Origin: Zelopaecilomyces penicillatus
Taxonomy: Eukaryota; Ascomycota; Sordariomycetes; Hypocreales; Pseudodiploosporaceae
Assembly: GCA_005765155.1 (NCBI GenBank)
Contig: VCCP01000005.1
Location: 4,650,001 to 4,714,000, forward strand
DNA length: 64,000 nucleotides
Direction of reading: 5' to 3'
In this document: positions 47,953 through 59,006 of the stretch, in pieces
Layout: each line of letters opens with the position of its first letter
How positions within the stretch are numbered: position 1 is the stretch's first letter
Position numbers and translations under genes: made by a program
The notes under the pieces: generated by a model
Databases searched by the model: none
What the model saw: the letters and a program-made list of their open reading frames with translations, nothing else
What the model was told of the DNA's origin: nothing

Positions 47953-49345
47953 ATGAACTCGCTTCATTTCCCACTACGCATTGCTATCTCAAACAGCAAA
48001 CGATACATCGAACATCAATTAGTTATATTCAACATTTGTTTTATTCCTGTCTCCAGCGTTGTGTGGTTATTACCTCTTTCTGGGACTGGATCTTCACTTG
48101 TTGGATTCTTAAGGGGGCTGTGCAGTCGTTTCCTGGGTGAAACGCACGACTTCTAGGCCCTTTGATTGGATAATGATAATACCCTCCCATGACGAAACGC
48201 AAAGCAAGGACGCGAATTTTCTTTTTGGACACGTCCACTGTTTCTTCAACCACACTCCTTAATTACATGCCGGCACAGCATCGAAAGCATTTCTGCTCGC
48301 GTCTTTTTTTTCTCTTTTTTCTCTTGCTATTACTGGTTGACTGAATTTCATGAATGCAATGGTTCCAAGGTACTGGTGTAATATTTGTGGGGTGCCTACC
48401 GGTCAGGGTTTGCTCATCAAAACGGATGCGTATGAGGAAGATCCAGCTATATCTTTTTTTCCCCACCATTTTCTTCTGTTATCATTATATGGGATGGGCC
48501 GTCGGATTAGTTCTACCTAAGGCTCGAATGAGACCAGTAGAGCACATGATCGGTGTATGATAGAGAAGTAGAAAGGAAATAGACGAATCCCCAAAAGAGG
48601 GAACAAAATGATAAAGCGATATTTGTAACAGTCGGAACCAAACATGTTTTTGAATTGCCTTTTACTGTCAAGGAGTTGCGACGGACCCAGCCGACTGTAT
48701 TCATCATACTTTGATGTTCTGTTGCGTATTATTTAGTGAATTGGAGAAAGGTGATGTAATTAATGAACAACTTCAAATACCAGTATTTGAATTCTGTTGA
48801 GAATTCGCCCTGAAGACATTCTCCGTTTAAATCGAACAGCGCATAATTCTTTTAAAAAAGAACTGAGAAGATTAAGCAGCTGAATGCTTTTCAACCAATA
48901 CAAGGCGAGTTACAGAGATTTACTCTGTGTAATATGGCCATCTGCTCTATTTGTTCTTGAACAAAGAGATGAGAATACCTTGTTGTTGTTGTTCGTAGTG
49001 CGTAAGGATAAGGGTGAACTGACGATAGACGACCTCTTTCATACCCGTTGTACTGCGAGAGTGCTTTTTTCTCATGAATTTCATTGTATGTCTGGTTAGA
49101 TGAGGTGAAGGATGAAAATATGAGTTTCTAGATATAAGAAGAGCAGCTTGAATCTGTAGTTTTCACTTTTTCTCTCGGATCTATATCGACTCACAGTCAC
49201 ATCCATTTATACACTCACCCAAGCCTCTCCTCAACCAATCATCACATACCTTGACACAACCAGAAACGAAGTACAGCAACATTCCCACACTATCTTTCTT
49301 CTCTTCATAGCCAAGCAAGCCTAGACTCAGGAAGTCACCGCCAGT
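47953..49345. other. Intergenic region between the C2H2 gene and the TQT-repeat gene
   Basis: About 1.4 kb containing the C2H2 3' UTR and the promoter of the next gene. Only short frames are present, without family features. The last 250 bases are rich in CACA and TCTTCTC stretches suited to a leader. Confidence 0.5.
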
Positions 49346-50176
49346 ATGTCGAACAAGATGAATCGCCATACAAGTTTGCCAAGCAGGGGTACACTAAAAC
49401 CCGCTGCTGATGCGGCGTCGAGCAAACGACCCGCAAGTTTGGCAAGCCAGGCAAACCAGAGAACCAGTGTCTCTGCCGCCGCCGCCGCCGCCGCCGTTGC
49501 CAGCGGCAGTAGCAGTAGCCGTCGTGCCAGCGCCCTTGAGAGTCCTGGGCTTCGTCGTCAAAGTGTGCTTTCTAGTAGCGGTAAAGGAACAACTGAACGC
49601 TGCAGCCATCGTCGGAGTCAGGTGGTTGGGTCGAGCTCTAACAGACAAGGTGAGGAGCCATCAGTGAACAAGGTTGACAAAGGGAAGTACAGAGATATGG
49701 GTACCCAGACGAGTATGCTACCAGAGAAGAAGGTAGTTCAACCTAAGCCCAAGGACTCGAGTACCCAAACCAGCACTCTGAAGGGGAAGAAGGTGGTCAA
49801 ACCTACGCAAAAGGACTCAACCACCCAGGCCAGCACTTCCCGGAGAAGGAGTGTCGTTTTCACCACTCCCCAAACCACACAGTCTCAACCTCAACCTCAA
49901 CGTCGACCAAACCAGGAGGGTTACTCGGACGCCGACTACTGCCCCATCTGCGCTGCCGTCGACTTTAGCGAGTGCAATGAAGTAGACGGTGTCTGTAACT
50001 GCGACTACTGCCTGAGCAAAATCCCGTGCTACTGTCATCTTTGTCTAGCACAGGGTCCTCGTCCTTGGCTCCGTATGGATCATGATAACGCATACAAAAG
50101 GCTAGCGAAGATTTCTAATGATCATTACAATGAGGTCATGGGGTTGAAGAAACCTCAGCCTCCCCCTCGTAAGTGA
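49346..50176 (+). CDS. Basic Ser/Thr-rich protein with three TQT repeats and a Cys-cluster tail
   Basis: A single frame of 276 residues begins with MSNKMNRHTS. The N-terminal part is Ser/Ala-rich and basic with an AAAAAAAV run. Residues 117-176 are three tandem 20-residue repeats (60-bp units at 49694-49753, 49754-49813 and 49814-49873). The first two contain GTQTS and STQTS, then KKVV and a Pro; the third (TTQAS) is degenerate. The C-terminus has nine cysteines and a histidine between residues 199 and 233 (Cys199, 202, 210, 217, 219, 222, 228, 230, 233, His231), suggesting zinc binding, then a basic WLRMDHDNAYKRL segment and a Pro-rich end. I know no family with this architecture. TQT cores resemble dynein-light-chain (LC8) docking motifs, which is only an inference. 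Confidence 0.75.
   Translation: MSNKMNRHTSLPSRGTLKPAADAASSKRPASLASQANQRTSVSAAAAAAAVASGSSSSRRASALESPGLRRQSVLSSSGKGTTERCSHRRSQVVGSSSNRQGEEPSVNKVDKGKYRDMGTQTSMLPEKKVVQPKPKDSSTQTSTLKGKKVVKPTQKDSTTQASTSRRRSVVFTTPQTTQSQPQPQRRPNQEGYSDADYCPICAAVDFSECNEVDGVCNCDYCLSKIPCYCHLCLAQGPRPWLRMDHDNAYKRLAKISNDHYNEVMGLKKPQPPPRK
49694..49873 (+). repeat. Three 60-bp in-frame tandem repeats
   Basis: Units at 49694-49753, 49754-49813 and 49814-49873 encode the D-x-x-TQ(T/A)-S repeats of the Cys-cluster protein. Units 1 and 2 are clearly related at the DNA level (shared ACCCAGACGAG/ACCCAAACCAG and AAGAAGGT blocks); unit 3 is degenerate after the first third. Confidence 0.7.
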
Positions 50177-50406
50177 GAAAAGGAAATTGAAGAGGGATTT
50201 TGTAAACTTGCTAGCTTTTTGTAACAATAAGGGCGAGACAGACTGATTGTTATGACACCTCCCAAAACTCCCCAAGACAGGAAACCTCAAAACAACCAGT
50301 CAAGATTTAACATTATTCCCACCTCCTCTTGCATGTAATCCATTGTAAAAAGCCTATCGACTAATTGTACAAAAATTTCTGTGAGCACAACCAACACCAG
50401 TCACCC

Positions 50407-52706
50407 TCAGTTATTTGGAATGTTAATCTCATATCCGATAAGTACTTCCGTGCTCGTCCCTTCCCAGCCCCTCGTCCCGCCCGCACTCAGCATAAACCTG
50501 CTTGTCGGATCAATGTACAAGCTAGAAATGACGCCCGCACGAGGCGGGCCCGGGATGATGAGGAAAGGCACTGATGAGTGCCGAAGAGAGGTTGAATCGC
50601 GTAGATCGTATAGACGAAGAATATCATGAGAAGCGCTAGAGTGGAAGAGTTAGTCTCACCAATTGTCCCCCCTTTGAGCTTTGAAGATTGTGAACAGGCA
50701 AAAGAAAAAAAAAAAAAAAAAAAAACTCACCACACCAAATGTCGCCCATTGGGCATCGGCTGCAGCGCACTCACAGCTCCGCTACCAGCTGGGAACTTAA
50801 GCACCCTCTCTGGCTCCCACGACCTCCTGGCCTTTGCAATATGAAACTCCTCCACCGTCCCGTTTCTCCTCCCCGCGTAGATGTTGTTACCATCTGGGCT
50901 CCAGCACGCGCTCATGCACCATGGCGGCACTCCCGTCCGGGTGCCGATTCTCGCCACGGGGTTCGGCACGCGACGATCCCAGATGCGGATTGTCCCGTCC
51001 ATGGCAGAGGAGAGAAAAGTCGTTGTCGACAATGTCTGGGCTTGATCGTATGCATGGTGTGGAGACGATTGTTCTCCCACCATCATGGGCGATTGTGAAC
51101 GTTTGGAAGCTTCTTGTGTGGTGGCAATGGTGCCATCTGCAAGGAGTGTTGAAGGCTGCTGCGAGTCATCCTGTAGTCTTGCTCCATCCTGGCTCTCTTC
51201 TTGTTTTATCAGATCCAACTGTAACTGTTCTGTCTGCTCAGACGAGGCGGCCGCATTAGTTCCTACGGCAAGGTCTGGTAAGGCTGAACCCGCCTGTGCT
51301 GAATCCGTTGATTCAGATGCGGGTGCAGCTGTTGACGCATCAAGCCCTTGCCCAAGGCCTGAGGTAACTGCAGTTGCAGCAGAGTCAATATCCATAGCAT
51401 CTTCTTCCGGCACCGACACCTGTACGGGCAAGGCCGTCTCTTTGTCTGTCTCCTTAGTTGTGTCCGTATCGTTCATGCTGGCCATGGCCATGTCGGCCGA
51501 GTGGTCCATACCGCCCTCGTGGCCCGGCATCATGTCCATAGCTGTGCCAAACTCGTCGTCGTCATGCCCAAATGGCTGTTCTCCTGCTGTTTCCCCAAAC
51601 AGACTACCTGCATCGCTGCCTCCAAACAGACTCTCATGAGCGGGTGAGGCTTGAGTATCCCTTGCTTCAAAGGATTCAACCCTTTCGGGTGGCTTGGGGC
51701 TCAGCCCATTTGTGTGTGTTGTGAAACCAGCTCTATTTATTATTGGAGCCCGGTTGTTGGTTGATATCGTGTCAGAGGGTAGTGGCTCGTCCGCCTCAGC
51801 TGGTATCAAGGCGCCGCTTGCAGGCCTAAGCTCAATGGACGAGATTTGGCCTCCACTCCCATCAAAGCTTCGTATGGTTTGTCCCGTGTTCAGATCCCAG
51901 TCGTAAATGTTCTTGTCCCAGCCGCCACTCAGTACAGACCTCTCGTCCGGTGCGAGTTTCAGAACGCTCACGGCATTGGTATGTTGTTGAAGGCAGCATA
52001 TTCTCTTGCCCTCATCGTGACGGATGCTTTGTAGACTAATTGCGCCAGACTCGAGACCAGAAAGAAGCCACAAGGCCTCGGAGTGTACGGCTAGGGCGTA
52101 AACAGGGGAGAGGATATGCTCTTGATCTCCGCGGCCACCGGGGAGAGACGGTTCTTCATTTTCCCAGTAGGACATCAGAATACCTGCTTTTGTCACACTG
52201 TCCACAAATGGGTGTCTCTGTGCGACTGTCAGGGCTAGCTTGCCATTGATGGTGCCGGGCCCCTCGTATTTGCGGATATAGCCATCTGAACCTCCCGTGA
52301 TCCAATATCGCAAATCGGGGGTGATAGCCATGGCATTGACACTCGTCGATTGAGGGGCAGCCATTGTCGGGACGATGTCGTAGATCTTGGCTGTGAGCGC
52401 CTCTGGGCGAAGCATAGGCCTCAGAGGGAGTGACGAATGGCCAGCTTGCGGCGAGTCGCTCTTGAGTTTGAGCTTGCCGGGAAGCTTTTCTTCTGTATTT
52501 GCGTCTTGCTGGCTCTCGCCGCCGCCGTCGTTATCAGCCTCCTCGTCATCGTCATTCTCCTCGTCGTTGTTATCCTCATCATTGTCGGCCTCTGCTTCAG
52601 GCTCGGCGTCATTATCGCCCTCTTCGGCATCCTCCATGACCTCATCTTGCTCGTTATCGCGTTCGGATTCCGCCGAGCTGGCAGAAAAACGATCCTCTTC
52701 ATCCAT
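50407..52706 (-). CDS. SPT8: SAGA complex subunit Spt8 (WD40 protein)
   Basis: Spt8 helps SAGA regulate TBP binding. Two exons, 52706-50731 and 50635-50407, give 734 residues. The start at 52706 leads directly into a long acidic tail (DEENDDDEEADND), as in Spt8. The conserved block before the propeller (ALTAKIYDIVPTMAAPQSTSVNAMAI) is followed by WD40 repeats with TPDLRYWITGGSDGYIRKYE, RSVLSGGWDKNIYDWDLNTG and FLSSAMDGTIRIWDRRVPNP. A long Ser/Asp-rich loop (about residues 330-560) interrupts the propeller. The last exon supplies the terminal blade (HDILRLYDLRD, FLIIPGPPRAG, GGTRGWEG, YEINIPNN). Without it the protein would end at HLVW. The GTGAGT donor at 50730 is followed directly by a T-run of 21. 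Confidence 0.92.
50705..50725 (+). repeat. A21 homopolymer in the SPT8 intron
   Basis: On the Spt8 coding strand this is T21, immediately after the GTGAGT donor. The tract is at the 5' end of the 95-nt intron rather than near the acceptor. Confidence 0.85.
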
Positions 52707-53628
52707 TATGTTCGCCTGTTTCCTGTTCGCCCGTTCGCCCGTTCGCCCGGTTGTCCGTCAAATGAAATTATGAGGGGTCGTGGCGCCACTCATCCAGTAT
52801 CTTGTGGTGCTTGCGCCTCGTGAGTGCGTGAAAGCCAGGTTCCGCTGCGTGGATTGACTGTGCAATTAGTAAGGGGCGCTATCGCCGTTCCATCATTTGG
52901 TGTATGTTTCCGTTTGCCAGGCTGGAGCGTTGCGAGTGTTGTTCGAGTTGAAAGACACGTCAATGCGCGACGTTGAATCGGAGCTACTTGCGCAAAGGTG
53001 ACGGCAGCAACGAGATGCGCAGCCTGAATGTTCAGCAATTGTGTCGATCCTGTCGACAGTCGGCTGGCCGTGGATACCTGCCACAACAATCACGTTCGGT
53101 GTTGCTGCTTAAAACTTGTTGGTTCGATGTGCCTCGTGGAGTCGTGCGATGTCGTATGTGACTTGTGATGATGCGAGCTGCGAACGCGATTAGTGTGCTG
53201 CCATCGTTAAAGTTAGGTACAAGGCATTACTGTAGTCCACTATAACCTTCAAATAAAGACGCCATCACCTCATTCTCACTACGGCGTACCTACTTCGAAT
53301 TACTATCACCAGTCAATCACACAGTCTACTTTGCACGGAGTCGAGTTAAATCTATCAACTGTCTCAAAGACTCTTTTTTTTTTCATCTTAAACATTTACA
53401 TCAATCATTAGCCCTTCTCATATTTGGAGCGCACCCAATCCACACTGTCGACGACCCTGAGCCTGATGTCATGGCGGCTCCCATACTAGCGTTGCCTTCT
53501 AGCCTATTGATACAGCAAATGCCCCTCCTCCATCACCTATATAGCGATGTCGAACGTCTATTACCCCCCGTCTCCATCAGTTCAACACCAAATCCTCTCC
53601 TTGTCAATAGTAGGAGCATCTTTACTAT
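52707..53628. other. Intergenic region upstream of SPT8
   Basis: It holds the Spt8 promoter and the 3' UTR of the minus-strand helicase. Short frames at 52790-53161 and 53471-53732 conflict in register and show no domains. I see no RNA gene. Confidence 0.5.
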
Positions 53629-56600
53629 TCAATCAAATTGGATCAGAGGCTGTAAAGGGTTTTCGGCTTCTGCGCTGCCAGTTGCGTTCGTCTGTTGAAA
53701 ATCAACTATTTCTGTGTGCACTGGAACCTTGACTATGATCCTCTGGCCTGACGTCGTGGTTTCGGTTCGACGGTATGTTTCCTTGATCCTCAACGATGGG
53801 CTTTGTTGAGCCATTTGTGATGTGGGTTGGCGCAAGGCCAAGCCATTTAATTCGACCCCCTTGGGAGATAATTGCGCCAATTCGCCATAGTGTTGACGAA
53901 ATCCACTCTTGACGTGGTAATTAGTGTTGAATGCCCCCTTTCGGCTTATGTTTTCATGGTTGCTTGTCTCGTTTGGAGAGCTATTCGTCTGTCGCATAGG
54001 ATTTGACATGGGACCCCCAGTGCAACTCAAGGCACATCTGCATTTGTCTTGACAGCGGGCCGCGCAACCATGACCACATGCCAGAGTTCTTGGACATTTT
54101 TCATAACATGTTGTTGTGTGCTCCTGGTCAATAGCGTGGCAAGTCTTCCGGCATTGATGGTTATTGGGGCATTTGTTGTTGCAGGGTTTGCCACATCCAC
54201 CGCTGATAACCAGGCTCCAATCGTTGGGTGTACGAATGTTCGTGATGGTGCCATGGCTTTTGCAGGTAACGGGAAGCTTGTCGCTTGCCCGATTTCTCAC
54301 AGTGGAGAGTATCGTATCCCATGGATTGCTTTTCTCGGAAAATGAAGAGCTGCGGTTTACCTGGCTGCCATTAACAATGTTGAAGATGTTTCCAAAGATG
54401 TAGAAGCCGCATCTAGCTCGACTAGTTGCAACGACGGCACGGTTCGTGTCTGCGACAAACCCAACAGCAGCCTTCGCACCAGGATGAGGACTTCGAACCA
54501 AGGACAGAATGATGATATCATTTTCCTGACCCTGAAAACCATCCACTGTACTGACAGCACACTCTTTACCCAGTGTCTGCGAAAGTTTGCGGCGAATGAG
54601 TTCCACTTGAGGTCTATAGTAAGTGAGAACAGTGACGCGTTCAAGTCTCACGCCGTTGGCTAACAGGTAGCCGACGAAGCCAACAATTATGTCAGCTTCA
54701 TCGCCATTGGAGTATGATGGCCAGTGTCTCTGCTCAACCCACTCGTGATGGAACCACCATAGATTCTTTCCCCCCATTCCTGGCACGGGAGGCCTGTGTG
54801 TTGGACTCATTACTGTCTCGTGATCCTCTAGCGAAGGATAGAATTGTTGAACGACCTCTCGTAGAGCGGGGATCATTCTCCGCTGTATTCGCAATGTAGT
54901 GTACGGTACTCCAATTCCAACCAGGCGCTCAAAAAGAGAGATGCGTAGGTTGTATGGTGCTGCAGCAACATGGGCGTCATCCACAGATGGCCGTAATTGC
55001 TGGTGGTCCCCAACAAGAATCACTTGCTCCAGCGAAGGTAGCAAGGCAGAGGTCAAACTTGGTTCGCAAACTTGGGCAGCCTCCTCAACCAACAAAACTC
55101 GTGGTTCCATACCAGCCAAAAGTCCACGATATTTGGTTAACCCCGTTGTTGTGCAACCGATGATCTGCACCCCTTTGTGCTGAAGAACTTGTATATCATT
55201 GCACCATTTGCTGACTTTGAGGTCCATGCATACCTCACAATAAGTGACAAGCAGCCCCCGAAGTTCCTCAGAAACTATGTCAATCATTTTTTTTCTCAAG
55301 CAACGATACACAATTCCACGCTCAGCAGGCCTGATCTGGTACAAGTCTGCGCAAGTCTTGAGATAGCGTTCAGCTTGGTACCACGCAGTGGGCTGTAGAG
55401 ACCTGTGTATGACACCCGTAGAACTGAATTCAATTGGTATGTAATCACCCTCTAAATGATATCGATCTTCTGGGTTTGAGGTGTTGTCATCTTCATGGAC
55501 ACTCAACCCCTGTGTAGGTGGCTCGATCTGGTGTTGCGGAGGCCTGTATACATCTGCTGGCTCCTCCTGGACGCATTGGCCCAACCATGCCTTAATTGTG
55601 CCAATGTCTTCATCAACCTGATCAACGGATTCCCAGCTGTTATCGACAAGGGATTCGTACTGCTCTTTGCTGATGAGACTTCTTTGGTAGAGATCTGCGG
55701 CGCTAATCAGGCCATTGTCAAAACAGGATTTTATCTTTGCTTGAATCTGATAAGTCACTTGCTTCCGAGATACTTCGGATGCTGTATCGGTCTTGCGTTT
55801 TTTTGACTTCTGTCGGATATTGAATAAAGAATATTCTTCCAGTAGGTCTGAGTTGTAACGCCCCCCAATTCGGACAACCTCACCAGCCTGACATCGAAGA
55901 CAGTGCTCAAGAAGTTGGTCTAGAGCGTGATTTGTCTCGGCGGTCACAATGATTGGCCCCTTACCACGAAGAGCTCTCGTCAAACTCTGGATAGCCACAG
56001 TGGACGTAAAGGTTTTGCCAGTGCCGGGTGGACCCTGAACAATTGAAAACTCCTGCAACGTCATACAATCAAACGCTTGCTTCTGGGAAGCATCAAGGTT
56101 TCCAGCTGCTGGGGATATTGTATTGTGTGGTTCCTGCCCAAGGTAATTGGCAGTTTCAGTGCTAGTGGAAGCTTTGATGATATACTTGTCGAAGCGTGAT
56201 CTATTACGAATCTGTCAGTGTCGATCTAATGGCCGTTTTACAAGAGAGCTCCTTCAGAGAAGAGAAAAATGTCGAACAAGAGGATGGGGAATGTACAGAG
56301 ACGAATGGGGTAAACATACTCATATCGGGCAGCATGTTGTAAGCCAGTCATGGAGTATCTGAGAGACTCAAAAAATCCGATTTTCGCTTCCAACATTACC
56401 ATTGAGGTTGTTGGATTGATAATTGCCTCCTTGGGGTTGGCCCATAGTAAGTCAATTCTCGGGGGGGTATTGTCATCTTCTCCGGAAGCTATGTTGGGTA
56501 AAAGACCTCCCACGAGGCGGCGATCGGCGACTGTTGCAACAAGACACTCTCTTCGAAATCCATCGCTGGACAATACAACGAGTTGACCAGGCTTCAGCCG

Positions 56601-57149
56601 GTCCGACTTGCCCCATAACACCCTGCTTTGGGATCTCTCAGTGGAGAAGTCTACGCGACAAACAGGACCCTGTTTGCTCAGAAGGTAACCCTTGACATGC
56701 ACCTTGATGTTTCGCTTTAGAACCACAATTTAGCCTGTAAGAGTCCAGGGAATGCTTACCTGAGTGTATATGGACACTTCCTCATCCTCCATCATAGACG
56801 CATCTCTTTTGTATATAGAGATTGCACGTCGGAGGGGCTTGATAGCCTCGCATCTATACAGGCGATATTGTGTTTCGAGGTAAGTTATCTTACATGATGG
56901 AGGGATGGTAACATCGTTCTCCAGCAGTATAGGCTGCTCCATGGCCATGAGCTCATGGCTTGATGGCAGCTCTGGGAGAGCACGCCAGCCCGTCAATGGT
57001 TCTTCATTGGGGGCTCGATCATATTGGCCATTTCGAACATGAGTCGATACTATCTGCGCGAGTCCAAAGAGATTAGTACACAAGGAAATGACTGATGATG
57101 AAGATGTGTTATTGAATGGGGAGATTCCTACGGCCAATGGGTTGCCCAT
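53629..57149 (-). CDS. NFX1/ZNFX1-type SF1 RNA helicase (Hrr1/SAD-3-like, RNAi silencing)
   Basis: Homologues act in RNAi-linked heterochromatin or meiotic silencing (S. pombe Hrr1, Neurospora SAD-3, animal ZNFX1). My model has exons 57149-56760, 56702-56320 and 56200-53629, giving 1114 residues. Helicase motifs seen are the Q-motif-like LDASQKQAFDCM, Walker A GPPGTGKT (residues 314-321), Walker B VEEAAQ, GDHQQLRPSV, TVDGFQGQENDIIILSLVRS and VATSRAR, so ATPase function looks intact. The C-terminal part holds Cys-rich NF-X1-like fingers (GGCGKPCNNKCPNNHQC, TCYEKCPRTLACGHGC). Two points are unsure. The second intron could end at 56715 or at 56703, both AAG and both in frame. The frame also stays open upstream to about 57246 without an ATG, so the first exon may be missing. 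Confidence 0.85.
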
Positions 57150-59006
57150 GATTCCGCGCAACCCAATATTGTATGAGTGCGCGGCGAGACTGTTGGGCAG
57201 GCTGCGAAACCCTCGATCCTTAATGAGGAAACAGGCAGTGAATCAACAATTGGGAGTATAGGAATTGTTGGGCATGCTGAGGGGATTCGCAGATGTCAAT
57301 GAGGGAACAAGCAGTCAACTGGGATACTTGAAGCGGCGTGCACAGCCCAGTCTTTGACCAGAGGGATTGAGGGGATTGGGGGGATTGGGGGCAGCGTCAA
57401 GAAAAAGGAAGAACCGGAGGAGAGGTCACAGAGAGTCAGATACTCTCAGTGGTGAAAGGCTTTTTCAGAAATCACCAGTGCTGTCGGGGGCGGTGAAGAA
57501 CAGAGAAAGAGACCTGCGCAAAAGATGGAAGGTCGTCGGTGTCCAAGCTTGTTAGCAGGTAGTGACTGCTGTTTGCTCTCATCTGGAAGCTTCCATGTCT
57601 CCAGGACAACCAACTTCCCACGCAGGAGTTTCCGAGAAACAGTTCCCAGGGACAGTTTGTTTAAGCTTAATCTCGGTTCTTGGGGCCACGAATCGGAGAA
57701 ATATTGCTAGAAACGAGCAGGTGGGAGGCTCAGCGACGAAACTTGAGTAGGAGAGAAGAAGAAGAGAGACTGAGTAAGGAGGCCTGATGGTGAGGTGAGA
57801 TGGAGTGTACTAGGTCCTTTTCCTATTGATCTGTCTATTATTGTCGGGTAGTTCTATAAGGGTGGTGAATAGAAGGAGTGAAAGATCTCTCGCTTGGCAA
57901 CTGGCATGGCAGATGAGTACCAAGGTTAGTACTCATCTGTTAGTCAAACAGGAAGGATGTTGTTTGGTCAACATGCGTCGACTTGATTCATATTACCGTG
58001 AATAAGGAAAGCTTTATCGCTTTGAACATGTTGTTCTTCTGGCCCAGGAAACAAACAGTGATGGATGGCTACCTGCAGTGGAATGTGTTTGCTCGTGTTG
58101 TGAATATCTGCCAATATAGTTTGGAGAGATGGGAGGATTAAATAGATAAACGTCCATGTTTTTATTATAGGTCAATTGACGCTTCTATATATCGCCATGA
58201 CTATCTGAGAGCTTGAGATTTGATAAAGTATCAATATGCTTTGCACTATTACAGTTTGATTCCATTCTCTAGACATATTCCTGCAAGTTTCCGTTATACT
58301 CTGTCCCGTTTCTTTCCCCATCTTATATAATAATTCTACCATCGTTTTTTATTATAAATAATGATAACTATCATTTATAGAATGGCTTAATCTGTTTAAT
58401 ATGAACTATATTGGTGTGTCGATGCTTACACTTTGCTCCTCGTTACTTCAGTCCTCGCTATAAGCACCATCTCGCATTATTAATTTCTAATCTTCGTGCC
58501 TTCGGTCAACACTGGTCGTTTGTAGTATGTATACCAACGACTTATTAGGTGTTGATTTTGTAGGGTAAGAGAACAGAAAGTTTAATCTGGCAACTACCTA
58601 CTAGTATCTATCTATTAGGTACTCTACAAAAATAAGCATGTTTTGTACCAAGATGGAAATATGTATGTACTCTGGAGAGCGCTTTTAGTTTATAATAAAT
58701 ATGCCTGGCACTCTTTTCCAGTGTTCACGACCTGTTAATGCACCGAGTCCTGGATCTTATTGTTAGTGGCTATAGCACCTGTACGCTGTGCCCATTTCTC
58801 ACTCGTGGACTACATACACACATCACCGCTTCCCTGCCACACTGTATCTAGGTACGAAATACATGTGCGGGCTGTTCGTCAAGGAGAGCTGCAAACAGGC
58901 AAAAACATCATCCATCACTACGCTGGAGTTGGCGTTTACCGCAATTTGCATCTGCCAAACATATCCGCAAATCATCCCGTGCCTACCGAAATTCTTGTCA
59001 GTCGTC
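57150..59006. other. AT-rich spacer between the helicase and the kinase-like gene
   Basis: The first 500 bases are probably the helicase promoter or first exon. From about 58140 to 58720 the DNA is conspicuously AT-rich with TATATA runs and few frames, including a near-perfect inverted repeat (AATGATA/TATCATT) at 58360-58375. No transposon gene or terminus was recognised. Confidence 0.5.
57363..57391 (+). repeat. G-quadruplex-type motif upstream of the helicase gene
   Basis: Four plus-strand G-runs (3, 4, 6 and 5 bases) are separated by ATTGA, ATT and ATT, matching G3+N1-7. It is about 215-240 bases upstream of the helicase ATG at 57149, in its probable promoter, on the non-coding strand of that gene. 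Confidence 0.55.

Noticed and set aside
58140..58720. AT-rich block as a RIP-mutated transposon
   Set aside because: No recognisable transposon protein remnant, terminal repeat or repeated copy in the window, so only an AT-rich spacer can be claimed.
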